Under the pieces are notes generated by a model. It did no database searches. It saw only the letters and a list, made by a program, of their open reading frames with translations, and was not told the origin of the DNA. The translations under genes were made by a program, and so were the position numbers. 64,000 bases of DNA, taken from NCBI RefSeq assembly GCF_002838765.1, contig NZ_CP025120.1:1922001-1986000 (forward strand), written 5' to 3'. Source of the DNA: Kangiella profundi (lineage in GTDB: Bacteria; Pseudomonadota; Gammaproteobacteria; Enterobacterales; Kangiellaceae). The stretch's first letter is position 1; every line of letters begins with the position of its first letter. Below, in pieces: positions 17,975 through 26,660 of the stretch.

Positions 17975-18955
17975 ATGAGTTTGCTGCAAATTGAAAACCT
18001 GAATGTGGACTTTATGACAGACGATGGTCTGGTTAGAGCTGTCGACAAGGTTAAACTCAACATAGAAAGCGGCCAGGTGATTGGAGTCATTGGCGAATCC
18101 GGGTCAGGTAAGAGCGTAATGGCGCTGGCAATTGCAGGACTACTCTCTCCTGCGGCAAGAATGCAGGCGGATCTGTTTAATCTGGATGGTCATGACCTCA
18201 CTCGAATGAGTCCTGCAGAAAGACAGAATCACATCACCAGCAATATCTCAATCATATTTCAAGAGCCAACATCGAGCTTAAATCCAGCTCTAACCATAGG
18301 CTATCAGCTGGATGAAACCATAAGATTTCATGAGGGTGGTACCCCAAAACAGCGCAAAGAGCGTGCACTGGAGCTTTTGTCACAGGTAGGCATCATGGAC
18401 GCCAAAAGACGCTATAAAGAATATCCACACCAACTTTCTGGTGGGCTGAATCAAAGGGTTATGATTGCTATAGCACTGGCTTGCCAACCCAAGCTGTTGA
18501 TTGCAGACGAACCTACAACAGCACTTGATGTTACAGTCCAGTCCCAAATTCTTGATCTGCTCTTAAAAGTGAAAGAAGAGCATGACATGGCTCTGATGCT
18601 TATCACTCATGACTTTTCGATTCTGGCCGAAACAACTTCCAAAGTACATGTCATGTATTGCGGACAAATTGTTGAATCAGGCAGAACCTATAATTTATTA
18701 AGCCAGCCATATCATCCCTATACAAAAGCTTTGCTGGATAGCGTTCCGCACTTTGGTATGCGCTATAAAAAGGGGCGCCGCTTATTTAATCTGCCCGGCA
18801 CAACACCACCGATCAGTCACTTACCTGTCGGCTGTTATCTTGGACCTCGTTGTCCCTATGCAGCCAAAAAGTGTGTTCAGTCACCGGAACTTTTCAATAT
18901 TAAAGGCCGTAGAGTTCGCTGCCACTTCCCTCTGATTGAAGAGGAGGATTCCTGA
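17975..18955 (+). CDS. sapD: Peptide ABC transporter ATPase SapD
   Basis: 326-aa ABC ATPase of the Dpp/Opp D type. Walker A is GESGSGKS, the signature is LSGGLNQRV, and Walker B is LLIADEPTTALD. The C-terminal oligopeptide/dipeptide domain holds the cysteine cluster CYLGPRCPYAAKKC-xn-C, which in DppD-type ATPases can bind an iron-sulphur cluster. It pairs with SapF. The stop overlaps the sapF start by 1 nt. Confidence 0.9.
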   Translation: MSLLQIENLNVDFMTDDGLVRAVDKVKLNIESGQVIGVIGESGSGKSVMALAIAGLLSPAARMQADLFNLDGHDLTRMSPAERQNHITSNISIIFQEPTSSLNPALTIGYQLDETIRFHEGGTPKQRKERALELLSQVGIMDAKRRYKEYPHQLSGGLNQRVMIAIALACQPKLLIADEPTTALDVTVQSQILDLLLKVKEEHDMALMLITHDFSILAETTSKVHVMYCGQIVESGRTYNLLSQPYHPYTKALLDSVPHFGMRYKKGRRLFNLPGTTPPISHLPVGCYLGPRCPYAAKKCVQSPELFNIKGRRVRCHFPLIEEEDS

Positions 18956-19743
18956 TGCCAAGTCTCTTATCAGCCAAGCTGATCCGTAAGTCATACAAGG
19001 TTTCCAACAACCCTTTCAAGCAACGCTATCTTGAAGTGGTTAAAGGCATAAGCTTTAGCTTAAATGCAGGACAAACCTTGGCGGTTGTTGGTGAGTCTGG
19101 CTCAGGTAAGTCTACACTTGCCAGAATTCTGGTTGGTGCAGAACAGCCTGACAGTGGAGAGCTTTTATTTGAAGGCAGCAATATTATCAAAAGCAGCTCA
19201 TTTAGCTGGTATCGTAATATCCGCATGATATTTCAGAATCCCTCGGCCTCACTAAACCCTAGAGCAACCATTAGACAGAGCCTGGAAGAACCCCTGATCA
19301 ATGCCAAAGCAGGCAATAGTCAAAGTCGCAAAGATAGAATCGCTGAGGTGCTTGATCTAGTAGGATTAAGGCCGGAATATGCTGATCGCTATCCACATAC
19401 ATTCTCTGGAGGCCAGCGTCAGCGTATTGCGATTGCAAGAGCACTTATGCTTAATCCCAAGGTCATTGTCGCAGATGAGCCAGTTTCCGCACTGGATGTT
19501 TCAGTTCAGGCACAAATTATTAATCTATTACTCGATTTACAGGACAGGCTAGACTTAGCCTATGTCTTCATTTCACATGATCTGGGATTAGTACAGCACT
19601 TCAGTGACAAGGTACTAGTCATGCATAACGGCGAACAGAAAGAATATGGCCGTGTTGGCGAGGTCTTTAGCCAACCCCAGTCAAGATATACTCTGGAACT
19701 GTTAAACGCTTCAGCAAGCTACCGTAAAGCAATCGAGAAATAA
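18955..19743 (+). CDS. sapF: Peptide ABC transporter ATPase SapF
   Basis: 262-aa ABC ATPase. Walker A is GESGSGKS, the signature is FSGGQRQRIAIARAL, and Walker B is VIVADEPVSALD. It lacks the cysteine-rich C-terminal extension of SapD, as expected for the F-type partner (268 aa in E. coli). It is the last gene of the operon and is followed at once by a terminator. Confidence 0.9.
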   Translation: MPSLLSAKLIRKSYKVSNNPFKQRYLEVVKGISFSLNAGQTLAVVGESGSGKSTLARILVGAEQPDSGELLFEGSNIIKSSSFSWYRNIRMIFQNPSASLNPRATIRQSLEEPLINAKAGNSQSRKDRIAEVLDLVGLRPEYADRYPHTFSGGQRQRIAIARALMLNPKVIVADEPVSALDVSVQAQIINLLLDLQDRLDLAYVFISHDLGLVQHFSDKVLVMHNGEQKEYGRVGEVFSQPQSRYTLELLNASASYRKAIEK

Positions 19744-19773
19744 AAAAGCCACCCAATGAATGAGTGGCTTTTT
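19743..19773. terminator. Bidirectional terminator between sapF and ppiD
   Basis: 10-bp stem AAAAAGCCAC / GTGGCTTTTT with an 11-nt loop. The left arm overlaps the last base of the sapF stop codon. It can serve both convergent genes. Confidence 0.85.
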
Positions 19774-19817
19774 AAATAACTTCAATCACCTGATGCGATT
19801 CAGGTTCTAATCAGAGA

Positions 19818-21734
19818 TTATTGCGCAACCTCTGACTTCTCCCTAAAGTTCTGCATCAGACTTTGCATTTCTGCCTGAGCATTAGCATTAGCTAACCTCT
19901 GCTCAATTTGCTGACGCGTCGCATCATCCATAGTGTCAGGATCAGGGTAGTTGACAGCATTAACTTCAACTACAACATAGTCACCATTGAACAGCTGTTC
20001 TACTGAACGACTTGCCTGACCTTCAGCCGGAGCCTTAACTTTAAATATTGCATTAGTCAGATCAAAACCAATAGCTGTATCACGTCGCTTCAGGTCTGTG
20101 GTTTCGCTCCAGCTTAAACCTTCTAAACTCAATAAAGATTCAGCATCTTCGCCTTCTCCAAGACGGGCCAATACCTGTTCAGCAAAGTCTTTAGCAGCTG
20201 TGCGAACTTTCTCTTCTTTCAAAGTTGCAACAACTGTTTCTTTAACTTCATCCAGAGGCTGTACTTGAGCAGGCAGATACTCTTTAACCGTTACATAAAC
20301 GATGTCATTGTTGGTCAGCTCGATCATGTCACTAACTTCTGTAGACTCAAGAACGGATGCTGAGAAAGCTTTCTCAAGGAATACAGGATTTGCTGTAAGG
20401 CCGGTAGCAGAATTTTTGCTAAACAAACCGGTTTCCTGAACTTCGAGGTCTACCTCTTCAGCAAATTTATCAAGGTCATCACCAAACTCAAATAAGTTTT
20501 CATTCAACTTTGATTGTTTGGCGAAAAATTCTTCCTGGGCTTTTTCGTTAGCAAGAGTATCTCGAATATCACTCTCAACCTCAGCCAAAGGTGTCGTTTG
20601 GCTTTCTTTTTTATCAACCAGTTTGATTATGTGATAACCATATTGAGTTTCGACAACATCAGTCATATCACCCACATTATTCAAAGCCAATGCTGCAGCT
20701 TCAAACTCAGGCACCCAGCCGGTACCTGAAGGGTTCTCATCAGACGCCGGAATTGCATCTACCCAGTCAAGCTGCCCACCATTTTCACCACTAAAAGTGT
20801 CGCTTGAGTGCTCCTTTGCTAATTCAGCAAAATCAGCACCGTCTTTAAGCTGATTTAATAGGTCACTAGCCTTTGACTCAGCATCCTCAATGGAATTATC
20901 AATTAAGATATGTGCTACTAATATTTCTGCAGGGTCCTGGTAGTTTGCTTTATTCGCTTCATAGAGCTCTTGGATTTGAGCAGCGTCAATTTGATCTTTG
21001 AACTTCTCTGCCAATTGCTCAGTTGATAAGCGAACATAACGCAAATTCACTTTTTCAGGTTGCTCGAATTGAGCTTGGTTCTGCTGATAATAATCTTCAA
21101 TTTCGGCTTCAGTCACATCAATCGAGTCAGCGAAGTCCTCCTGTGTAATGCGAACATATCGAACATCACGGGATTGCTCCTGTAAACGATAATAAGACTC
21201 AACTTCGTAACCTAACGCAAAATTTGTTGCGCCAATGCCTTGATTAAGTTGCTCTTCGGCAATTTGTTGGCGAGCGTACTGACGAAGCTGCTCTTCTGAC
21301 CAACCCATCTGAGCTAGAATCATCTTGGCCTGTTCTGGTGAATAGACACCGCCAATCTGGAATTGGGGAAATTCTCTGATCCAGGTTTTGATTTGCTCTT
21401 CAGAAGCAGTTAGGCCCGCTTTGTTAAGGTTAGCCTTAATTACCTGCTCATTGATAAGTTGTTGCTTAATTTGTTCACGCAACAACTTTTGACTGGCTTC
21501 AGTTGCATACTGCTGGTCAAACTGTTGACCCATCTGTTGACGTACACGGTCAAGCCTCTGTTGAATCTGCGCATTTGTAATCTCTGCGCCTTCAACCTCT
21601 GCAACTTTATCTGGGTTACCACTAAACAGGGTACCCGTGAAATAGCCTGCAAAGATAAAGAAGATAATGATGACAAACAAAATCACCTTCATTATTGGTC
21701 CTTGCATGCTTTGCTGTATTCTTTCCAACATCAT
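19818..21734 (-). CDS. ppiD: Periplasmic folding chaperone PpiD (SurA/parvulin type)
   Basis: 638 aa (E. coli 623). One membrane anchor (about residues 15-37) follows the start MMLERIQQSM. A SurA_N-like chaperone region and a parvulin domain (about residues 265-370) with VAHILI, DFAELAKEHSSD, GGQLDWV and YGYHIIKL follow, and then a long C-terminal region. PpiD sits at the SecYEG exit and assists secreted proteins. It lies at the end of the clp-lon-hupB block as in other gammaproteobacteria. Confidence 0.93.
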   Translation of the reverse strand: MMLERIQQSMQGPIMKVILFVIIIFFIFAGYFTGTLFSGNPDKVAEVEGAEITNAQIQQRLDRVRQQMGQQFDQQYATEASQKLLREQIKQQLINEQVIKANLNKAGLTASEEQIKTWIREFPQFQIGGVYSPEQAKMILAQMGWSEEQLRQYARQQIAEEQLNQGIGATNFALGYEVESYYRLQEQSRDVRYVRITQEDFADSIDVTEAEIEDYYQQNQAQFEQPEKVNLRYVRLSTEQLAEKFKDQIDAAQIQELYEANKANYQDPAEILVAHILIDNSIEDAESKASDLLNQLKDGADFAELAKEHSSDTFSGENGGQLDWVDAIPASDENPSGTGWVPEFEAAALALNNVGDMTDVVETQYGYHIIKLVDKKESQTTPLAEVESDIRDTLANEKAQEEFFAKQSKLNENLFEFGDDLDKFAEEVDLEVQETGLFSKNSATGLTANPVFLEKAFSASVLESTEVSDMIELTNNDIVYVTVKEYLPAQVQPLDEVKETVVATLKEEKVRTAAKDFAEQVLARLGEGEDAESLLSLEGLSWSETTDLKRRDTAIGFDLTNAIFKVKAPAEGQASRSVEQLFNGDYVVVEVNAVNYPDPDTMDDATRQQIEQRLANANAQAEMQSLMQNFREKSEVAQ

Positions 21735-21889
21735 GGCTGAAACTACCTATTTGTTAATTATTCAGTCCGAACATTAAACTTTAAATTATAATTCAATCTA
21801 CCCAGTTACTCAGCATTAATTCACTATTAATCACTTAGTCGATATAAAGGATAACCTGAAAGCTCAGGACGCAGACTTGGTTACTGGAT

Positions 21890-21918
21890 AAAAAAAACGC
21901 GCCTTGGTAGGCGCGTTT
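21890..21918 (-). terminator. Terminator of the hupB-tRNA unit
   Basis: 9-bp GC-rich stem AAACGCGCC / GGCGCGTTT with a 6-nt loop. A run of A on the plus strand (21890-21897) gives a U-tract for minus-strand transcripts, just after tRNA-Asp. Confidence 0.88.
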
Positions 21919-21924
21919 AGTTTC

Positions 21925-22001
21925 TGGCGGAGCGGACGGGACTCGAACCCGCGACCCCCGGCGTGACAGGCCGGTATTCTAACCAGCTGAACTACCGCTC
22001 C
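21925..22001 (-). tRNA. tRNA-Asp (GTC)
   Basis: 77-nt cloverleaf on the minus strand starting GGAGCGGUAG, with anticodon loop CUGUCAC (GUC), T-loop GGTTCGA and an encoded 3' CCA. The acceptor stem GGAGCGG/CCGCUCC pairs fully. Confidence 0.97.
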
Positions 22002-22040
22002 TAAATTGTCGTTTTACGGACGCCATGCAATTAAGAAGCA

Positions 22041-22116
22041 TGGTGGGTGGTACTGGGCTCGAACCAGTGACCCTCGCCTTGTAAGGGCGATGCTCTCCCA
22101 ACTGAGCTAACCACCC
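22041..22116 (-). tRNA. tRNA-Val (TAC)
   Basis: 76-nt cloverleaf on the minus strand starting GGGUGGUUAG, with anticodon loop CUUACAA (UAC), T-loop GGTTCGA and an encoded CCA. It starts only 13 nt after the hupB stop, so it is probably processed from the hupB transcript. Confidence 0.97.
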
Positions 22117-22129
22117 GTAAAAACGGCGG

Positions 22130-22402
22130 CTAGTTTACCGCGTCTTTAAGAGCTTTACCAGCTTTAAAACCAGGAACTTTTGCAGCCTTGATCTGAATAG
22201 TTTCACCAGTTTTTGGGTTACGACCTGTACGAGCAGCACGCTCTTTAACTGCGAAAGTACCGAAACCAACTAGAGATACTTGTTCGCCTTTTTGTAATGA
22301 ATCTGTAATTGCGCCTAACATAGAGTCTAGTGCACGACCTGCAGCTGCTTTAGAGATATCCGCGCCAGCTGCGATAGCGTCGATTAGTTCTGATTTATTC
22401 AC
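22130..22402 (-). CDS. hupB: DNA-binding protein HU-beta
   Basis: 90 aa, the standard HU length. [11 protein letters not shown], a conserved GFGTF and the DNA-binding arm motif GRNPKTGE are present. HU bends and compacts DNA as a dimer. The ribosome-binding site is GGGGA. It lies between lon and ppiD, which is its conserved position. A strong sigma-70 promoter lies about 90 bp upstream. Confidence 0.97.
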   Translation of the reverse strand: MNKSELIDAIAAGADISKAAAGRALDSMLGAITDSLQKGEQVSLVGFGTFAVKERAARTGRNPKTGETIQIKAAKVPGFKAGKALKDAVN

Positions 22403-22489
22403 TCACTTTCCCCTTTTATTTAGAGTAATCTGAAGTACAAAAAATAAGCAGTAATTATTAGCGTTCTACTGCACAACTCAAGGTCTGCT

Positions 22490-22519
22490 GTTATATCAAC
22501 TGAGCCTTTTATGTGTCAA
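22490..22519 (-). promoter_or_regulatory. Sigma-70 promoter of hupB
   Basis: Minus strand: consensus TTGACA (22514-22519), an 18-bp spacer, then TATAAC (22490-22495). Eleven of twelve positions match consensus. The leader to the hupB ATG is about 80 nt. Confidence 0.75.
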
Positions 22520-22540
22520 GAAAATTTCCGATAAACAGAC

Positions 22541-22567
22541 AAAAAGCCTGCTAATTGCAGGCTTTTT
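22541..22567 (-). terminator. Terminator of lon
   Basis: Perfect 11-bp stem AAAAAGCCTGC / GCAGGCTTTTT with a 5-nt loop, 6 nt after the lon stop codon. It separates lon from the hupB promoter. Confidence 0.9.
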
Positions 22568-22572
22568 GTGCA

Positions 22573-24981
22573 TTAATGAGCATGTATCTTATCTTGCTCG
22601 TCCACTTTTCCTGTTTCACTCTCGGGCGCTTCAGCGACTGGTTTAGTGATTGGCTCAGGAGGTCTCTCCAGTGCGATATCAATCACTTCATCAATCCATT
22701 TTACGCAAACTATCTTTAAATCCTTTTTAATGTTATCCGGTATATCAGCTAAATTCCTTTCGTTTTCCTTCGGAATAATGACTGTTTTAATGCCGCCACG
22801 GTGTGCCGCCAGAAGCTTCTCTTTTAAGCCTCCGATGGGTAATACTTCACCTCTAAGTGTAATTTCACCGGTCATGGCAACATCCTTTCTGACAGGTATA
22901 TCGGTCAAACTGGAAATGAGTGCGGTACACATACCAATACCCGCACTTGGACCATCTTTTGGAGTTGCTCCTTCAGGGACATGAATATGAATATCCTTCT
23001 TCTCGTAGAAGTCTGCTTCAATCCCAAGGGCAAGACTACGGCTTCTAACCACTGTCATTGCTGCTTGAATGGACTCTTTCATCACATCGCCCAGCTGGCC
23101 GGTATAGGTAGTTTTCCCTTTACCATCTACAACTACTGACTCGATCGTAAGCAATTCACCACCAACTGATGTCCAGGCAAGGCCTGTGACCTGGCCAACT
23201 TTGTTAGACTCACCAGCGCGTCCATAATCGAAAACCTTGACTCCTAGATAATTATCCAAGTTTTGATCATCAACTTTTACCGTTTTTTCTGGTTTATCAG
23301 CTAACAGCTGTTGCTTAACTGTTTTACGACAAATCTTCGAGATTTCCCTCTCTAGATTCCGCACTCCAGCTTCACGAGTATAGTAGCGAATAATTCCTAA
23401 TATAGCGGAGTCCTCAAGTGCTAACTCACCTTTTTTCAGGCCAGCATTTTTCATCTGTTTAGGCACCAGGTAGCGCTTTGCAATCTCTAGTTTTTCAGCT
23501 TCGGTGTAGCCAGGAATTCTAATTACTTCCATCCGGTCTAACAGTGGAGCTGGAATATTCATAGAGTTTGAGGTTGCCACAAACATAACCTCTGACAAAT
23601 CATAATCGACTTCAAGATAGTGATCATTGAAGGTATGATTCTGTTCAGGATCAAGGACTTCTAATAAGGCTGAAGACGGATCACCGCGCATGTCCATCGA
23701 CATTTTATCGATCTCATCAAGCAGGAATAGCGGATTTTTAACACCAACCTTACTCATCTTCTGCATTAGCTTACCGGGCATTGCACCAATATAAGTCCGA
23801 CGATGGCCTCTAATTTCAGCCTCATCACGTACCCCACCCAAAGCCATACGGACATACTTACGACCGGTTGCCTTAGCGATAGATTGTCCCAGAGAGGTTT
23901 TACCAACACCAGGAGGGCCTACCAAACATAATACAGGCCCTTTGAGTTTCTTCACTCGCTGTTGTACTGCCAGATATTCAAGAATACGATCTTTAATTTT
24001 TTCTAGTCCGTAATGGTCAGCATCCAAAGTCTCTTCAGCGTTCTTCAGATTATGCTTGACGCGGCTTCGCTTGCTCCAGGGCATGCCCAACAGCCAATCG
24101 ATATAGCCTCGCACAACCGTAGCTTCTGCAGACATTGGAGACATCATCTTAAGCTTTTTCAATTCAGCTTCAGCTTTCTCCTTAGCTTCTTTAGTCATGC
24201 CTGACTCTTCAATTTTGCGAGCCAGCTCTTCGTGCTCGGATACAGTCTCTTCACCTTCACCAAGCTCTTTTTGAATCGCCTTAATCTGCTCATTCAGGTA
24301 GTATTCGCGCTGGTTCTTTTCCATCTGGTTTTTGACACGACCACGAATACGCTTCTCGACTTCAAGCAAATCCATCTCGCTTTCCATCTTTGCCATCAGC
24401 TGCTCAAGACGCTCAGCAACACTTTCCATTTCCAGAATTTGCTGTTTGTCTTCAATTTTTAAAGACATGTGAGCAGCAATGCTATCAGCCAGACGGCTTG
24501 GGTTCTCAATACCAGATAAGGTTGTCAGAATCTCACCCGGAACTTTCTTGTTTAATTTCACATATTTGTCAAAGCTGCTTAAAGCCGCACGAGCTAATGA
24601 GTCAGCCTCATCGTTGTGCTCACTTTCTGATGGAATAAGCTCAACTTCAGCAACAAACATAGGATCGGTATCGACATACTTTTTAACTTTAGCTCGTTGT
24701 ACACCTTCCACTAACACTTTCACATTACCATCGGGCAATTTAAGCATCTGCAGAATAGTTGCAACACAGCCATAATCATAGATCTGCTCTATATCTGGCA
24801 TATCTTCAGTGGCTTCACGTTGCGCAACCAACATGACCTGTTTGTCGCCATTGGTAGCCTCTTCAAGCGCCAGGATTGACTTCTCGCGACCAACAAACAG
24901 TGGAATCACCATATGTGGGAACACTACGACATCTCGCAGTGGTAGCAGAGGAAGTTGTTTGGTAGTAGTTTCTGTTTGCAT
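22573..24981 (-). CDS. lon: ATP-dependent protease La (Lon)
   Basis: 802 aa (E. coli 784). The N-terminal substrate-recognition domain ([23 protein letters not shown]) is followed by an AAA+ module with Walker A GPPGVGKT and Walker [10 protein letters not shown]. The C-terminal S16 protease domain has the catalytic Ser in [10 protein letters not shown] and the Lys in [11 protein letters not shown] short charged tail extends past the usual end. It degrades misfolded and regulatory proteins in the cytoplasm. It lies between clpX and hupB as in other gammaproteobacteria. Confidence 0.97.
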   Translation of the reverse strand: MQTETTTKQLPLLPLRDVVVFPHMVIPLFVGREKSILALEEATNGDKQVMLVAQREATEDMPDIEQIYDYGCVATILQMLKLPDGNVKVLVEGVQRAKVKKYVDTDPMFVAEVELIPSESEHNDEADSLARAALSSFDKYVKLNKKVPGEILTTLSGIENPSRLADSIAAHMSLKIEDKQQILEMESVAERLEQLMAKMESEMDLLEVEKRIRGRVKNQMEKNQREYYLNEQIKAIQKELGEGEETVSEHEELARKIEESGMTKEAKEKAEAELKKLKMMSPMSAEATVVRGYIDWLLGMPWSKRSRVKHNLKNAEETLDADHYGLEKIKDRILEYLAVQQRVKKLKGPVLCLVGPPGVGKTSLGQSIAKATGRKYVRMALGGVRDEAEIRGHRRTYIGAMPGKLMQKMSKVGVKNPLFLLDEIDKMSMDMRGDPSSALLEVLDPEQNHTFNDHYLEVDYDLSEVMFVATSNSMNIPAPLLDRMEVIRIPGYTEAEKLEIAKRYLVPKQMKNAGLKKGELALEDSAILGIIRYYTREAGVRNLEREISKICRKTVKQQLLADKPEKTVKVDDQNLDNYLGVKVFDYGRAGESNKVGQVTGLAWTSVGGELLTIESVVVDGKGKTTYTGQLGDVMKESIQAAMTVVRSRSLALGIEADFYEKKDIHIHVPEGATPKDGPSAGIGMCTALISSLTDIPVRKDVAMTGEITLRGEVLPIGGLKEKLLAAHRGGIKTVIIPKENERNLADIPDNIKKDLKIVCVKWIDEVIDIALERPPEPITKPVAEAPESETGKVDEQDKIHAH

Positions 24982-25009
24982 GAATCATTAATCCTGAATA
25001 AGTAATAAA

Positions 25010-25038
25010 AAAGGGGCGAAGTTAACCTCCTCCCCTTT
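25010..25038 (-). terminator. Terminator between clpX and lon
   Basis: Minus-strand stem AAAGGGG / CCCCTTT with a 15-nt loop, followed by more U. A second inverted repeat, ATCAAGCT / AGCTTGAT, lies at about 25059-25081 just upstream. Lon therefore appears to have its own promoter, which I could not identify with confidence. Confidence 0.65.
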
Positions 25039-25089
25039 ACTTAAGTCTATGTTCACCATCAAGCTCATTATTAAGCTTGATAACGAAGG

Positions 25090-26358
25090 CTACTCAGCAG
25101 CAGCTTGTTGTTGGTTGTCATAAATCAGTAGAGGCTCAGCCTCACCCTTTACCACAGCCGCATCAATGCATACTTTGCTGACGCCTTCGAGGGAAGGTAA
25201 GTTATACATGGTGTCTAATAAAATTTCTTCAAGGATAGAGCGTAAACCACGAGCCCCCGTACGACGCTGCATAGCTTTATGAGCAATTGCAGACAACGCA
25301 TCTTTGCGGAACTCAAGATCCACATTTTCCAATGAAAACAATTTACTATACTGCTTAGTTAGTGCGTTCTTGGGCTCTGTCAGGATTCTGATTAAGGCAT
25401 CTTCATCAAGCTCCTGCAAAGTTGTAACAATTGGTAAACGGCCAATAAACTCAGGGATTAGTCCAAACTTCACTAAGTCATCAGGCTCGACAGCTTTGAG
25501 CATTTCGCCAATAGCCTTGCCTTCTTTGACCTGCTTAACGTCAGCGCCGAAACCAATACCGCCTTTTTCGGTGCGTTCCTGAATGATCTTCTCAAGACCG
25601 GCAAAAGCACCACCACAAACAAATAGGATATTTCCAGTATCAACCTGCAGGAACTCCTGCTGCGGGTGCTTGCGACCGCCTTGCGGTGGTACGGATGCAA
25701 CAGTACCTTCAATCAATTTAAGCAAAGCCTGCTGAACACCTTCACCTGAAACGTCACGTGTAATAGATGGGTTATCGGACTTACGAGAAATCTTATCAAT
25801 CTCGTCAATGTAAACGATTCCGCGCTGAGCTTTCTCAACATCATAATCACACTTCTGCAACAACTTCTGAATGATATTCTCGACGTCTTCACCCACATAA
25901 CCGGCTTCGGTCAAGGTTGTCGCATCTGCCATAGTAAAAGGCACATCGAGCATGCGAGCCAAAGTCTCAGCAAGCAGGGTTTTACCACTACCGGTTGGAC
26001 CAATTAAAAGGATGTTACTTTTACCCAGTTCAACATCTTTATGTTCGCTGGAAGCAGGCTCACTCTCTAATCGTTTGTAGTGATTGTAAACAGCTACAGA
26101 CAATACCTTTTTGGCACGTTCCTGGCCAATAACATACTGCTCTAAAAAATCGGCTATTTCTTTTGGCTTAGGCAGGTGGCTACGCGATTCTTTTGCGGCA
26201 ACCTCCTGAATCTCTTCAATAATTATATCGTTACATAAATCTACGCATTCATTGCATATAAAAACTCTTGGACCGGCAATGAGCTTCTTTACTTCATGCT
26301 GGCTTTTGCCGCAGAAAGAGCAATATAACGTTTTGTTGTCTGAGTTATCGCTACTCAT
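25090..26358 (-). CDS. clpX: ClpX, ATP-dependent unfoldase subunit of ClpXP
   Basis: 422 aa (E. coli 424). The N-terminal zinc-binding domain has a CxxC-x18-CxxC pattern (CSFC ... CNEC). AAA+ motifs are Walker A GPTGSGKT, Walker B VYIDEIDK, the pore loop GYVGED, and the sensor 2 region GARGLR. It unfolds tagged substrates and feeds them to ClpP. In this genome it is not adjacent to clpP: two unrelated genes and about 3.8 kb separate them. A possible heat-shock promoter lies upstream. Confidence 0.97.
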   Translation of the reverse strand: MSSDNSDNKTLYCSFCGKSQHEVKKLIAGPRVFICNECVDLCNDIIIEEIQEVAAKESRSHLPKPKEIADFLEQYVIGQERAKKVLSVAVYNHYKRLESEPASSEHKDVELGKSNILLIGPTGSGKTLLAETLARMLDVPFTMADATTLTEAGYVGEDVENIIQKLLQKCDYDVEKAQRGIVYIDEIDKISRKSDNPSITRDVSGEGVQQALLKLIEGTVASVPPQGGRKHPQQEFLQVDTGNILFVCGGAFAGLEKIIQERTEKGGIGFGADVKQVKEGKAIGEMLKAVEPDDLVKFGLIPEFIGRLPIVTTLQELDEDALIRILTEPKNALTKQYSKLFSLENVDLEFRKDALSAIAHKAMQRRTGARGLRSILEEILLDTMYNLPSLEGVSKVCIDAAVVKGEAEPLLIYDNQQQAAAE

Positions 26359-26660
26359 CGTTACCTCATAAGACTGTCATTACAGTCCGTTAGACATTTC
26401 CACCGCCAAAAGGCGTTTCTATCACGCTTTATTGAGGCTAAACCTCCGAAACTCAAGGTCTGGCACTCATTTTATTTGTCGCTACTAATTACAGTATCAA
26501 AATAATTACTCTAACAAAAGCACAAATCCCTTCACTTACTGTCTAATCTACAGTAACCAGAACAGCTGTAGCCAGGTTAGTACCAACATTTACTTATGTT
26601 AATATGCTTAACATTATAGAGCTCAGTACCAGAACCAAGGAACTTCATAGAGACAGACTT
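26359..26660. other. Divergent intergenic region between clpX and the phosphatase-kinase gene
   Basis: About 300 bp. It holds the clpX upstream region with a sigma-32-like element at 26431-26458. An upstream in-frame ATG for the plus-strand gene lies at 26604, but the segment it would add does not look like coding start sequence. No RNA gene or repeat is seen. Confidence 0.5.
26431..26458 (-). promoter_or_regulatory. Possible sigma-32 (heat shock) promoter of clpX
   Basis: Minus strand: CCTTGAG (26452-26458), a 14-bp spacer, then CCTCAAT (26431-26437). It resembles the RpoH consensus CTTGAA / CCCCAT. The leader would be about 65 nt. Matching is partial and no start site is known. Confidence 0.35.
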
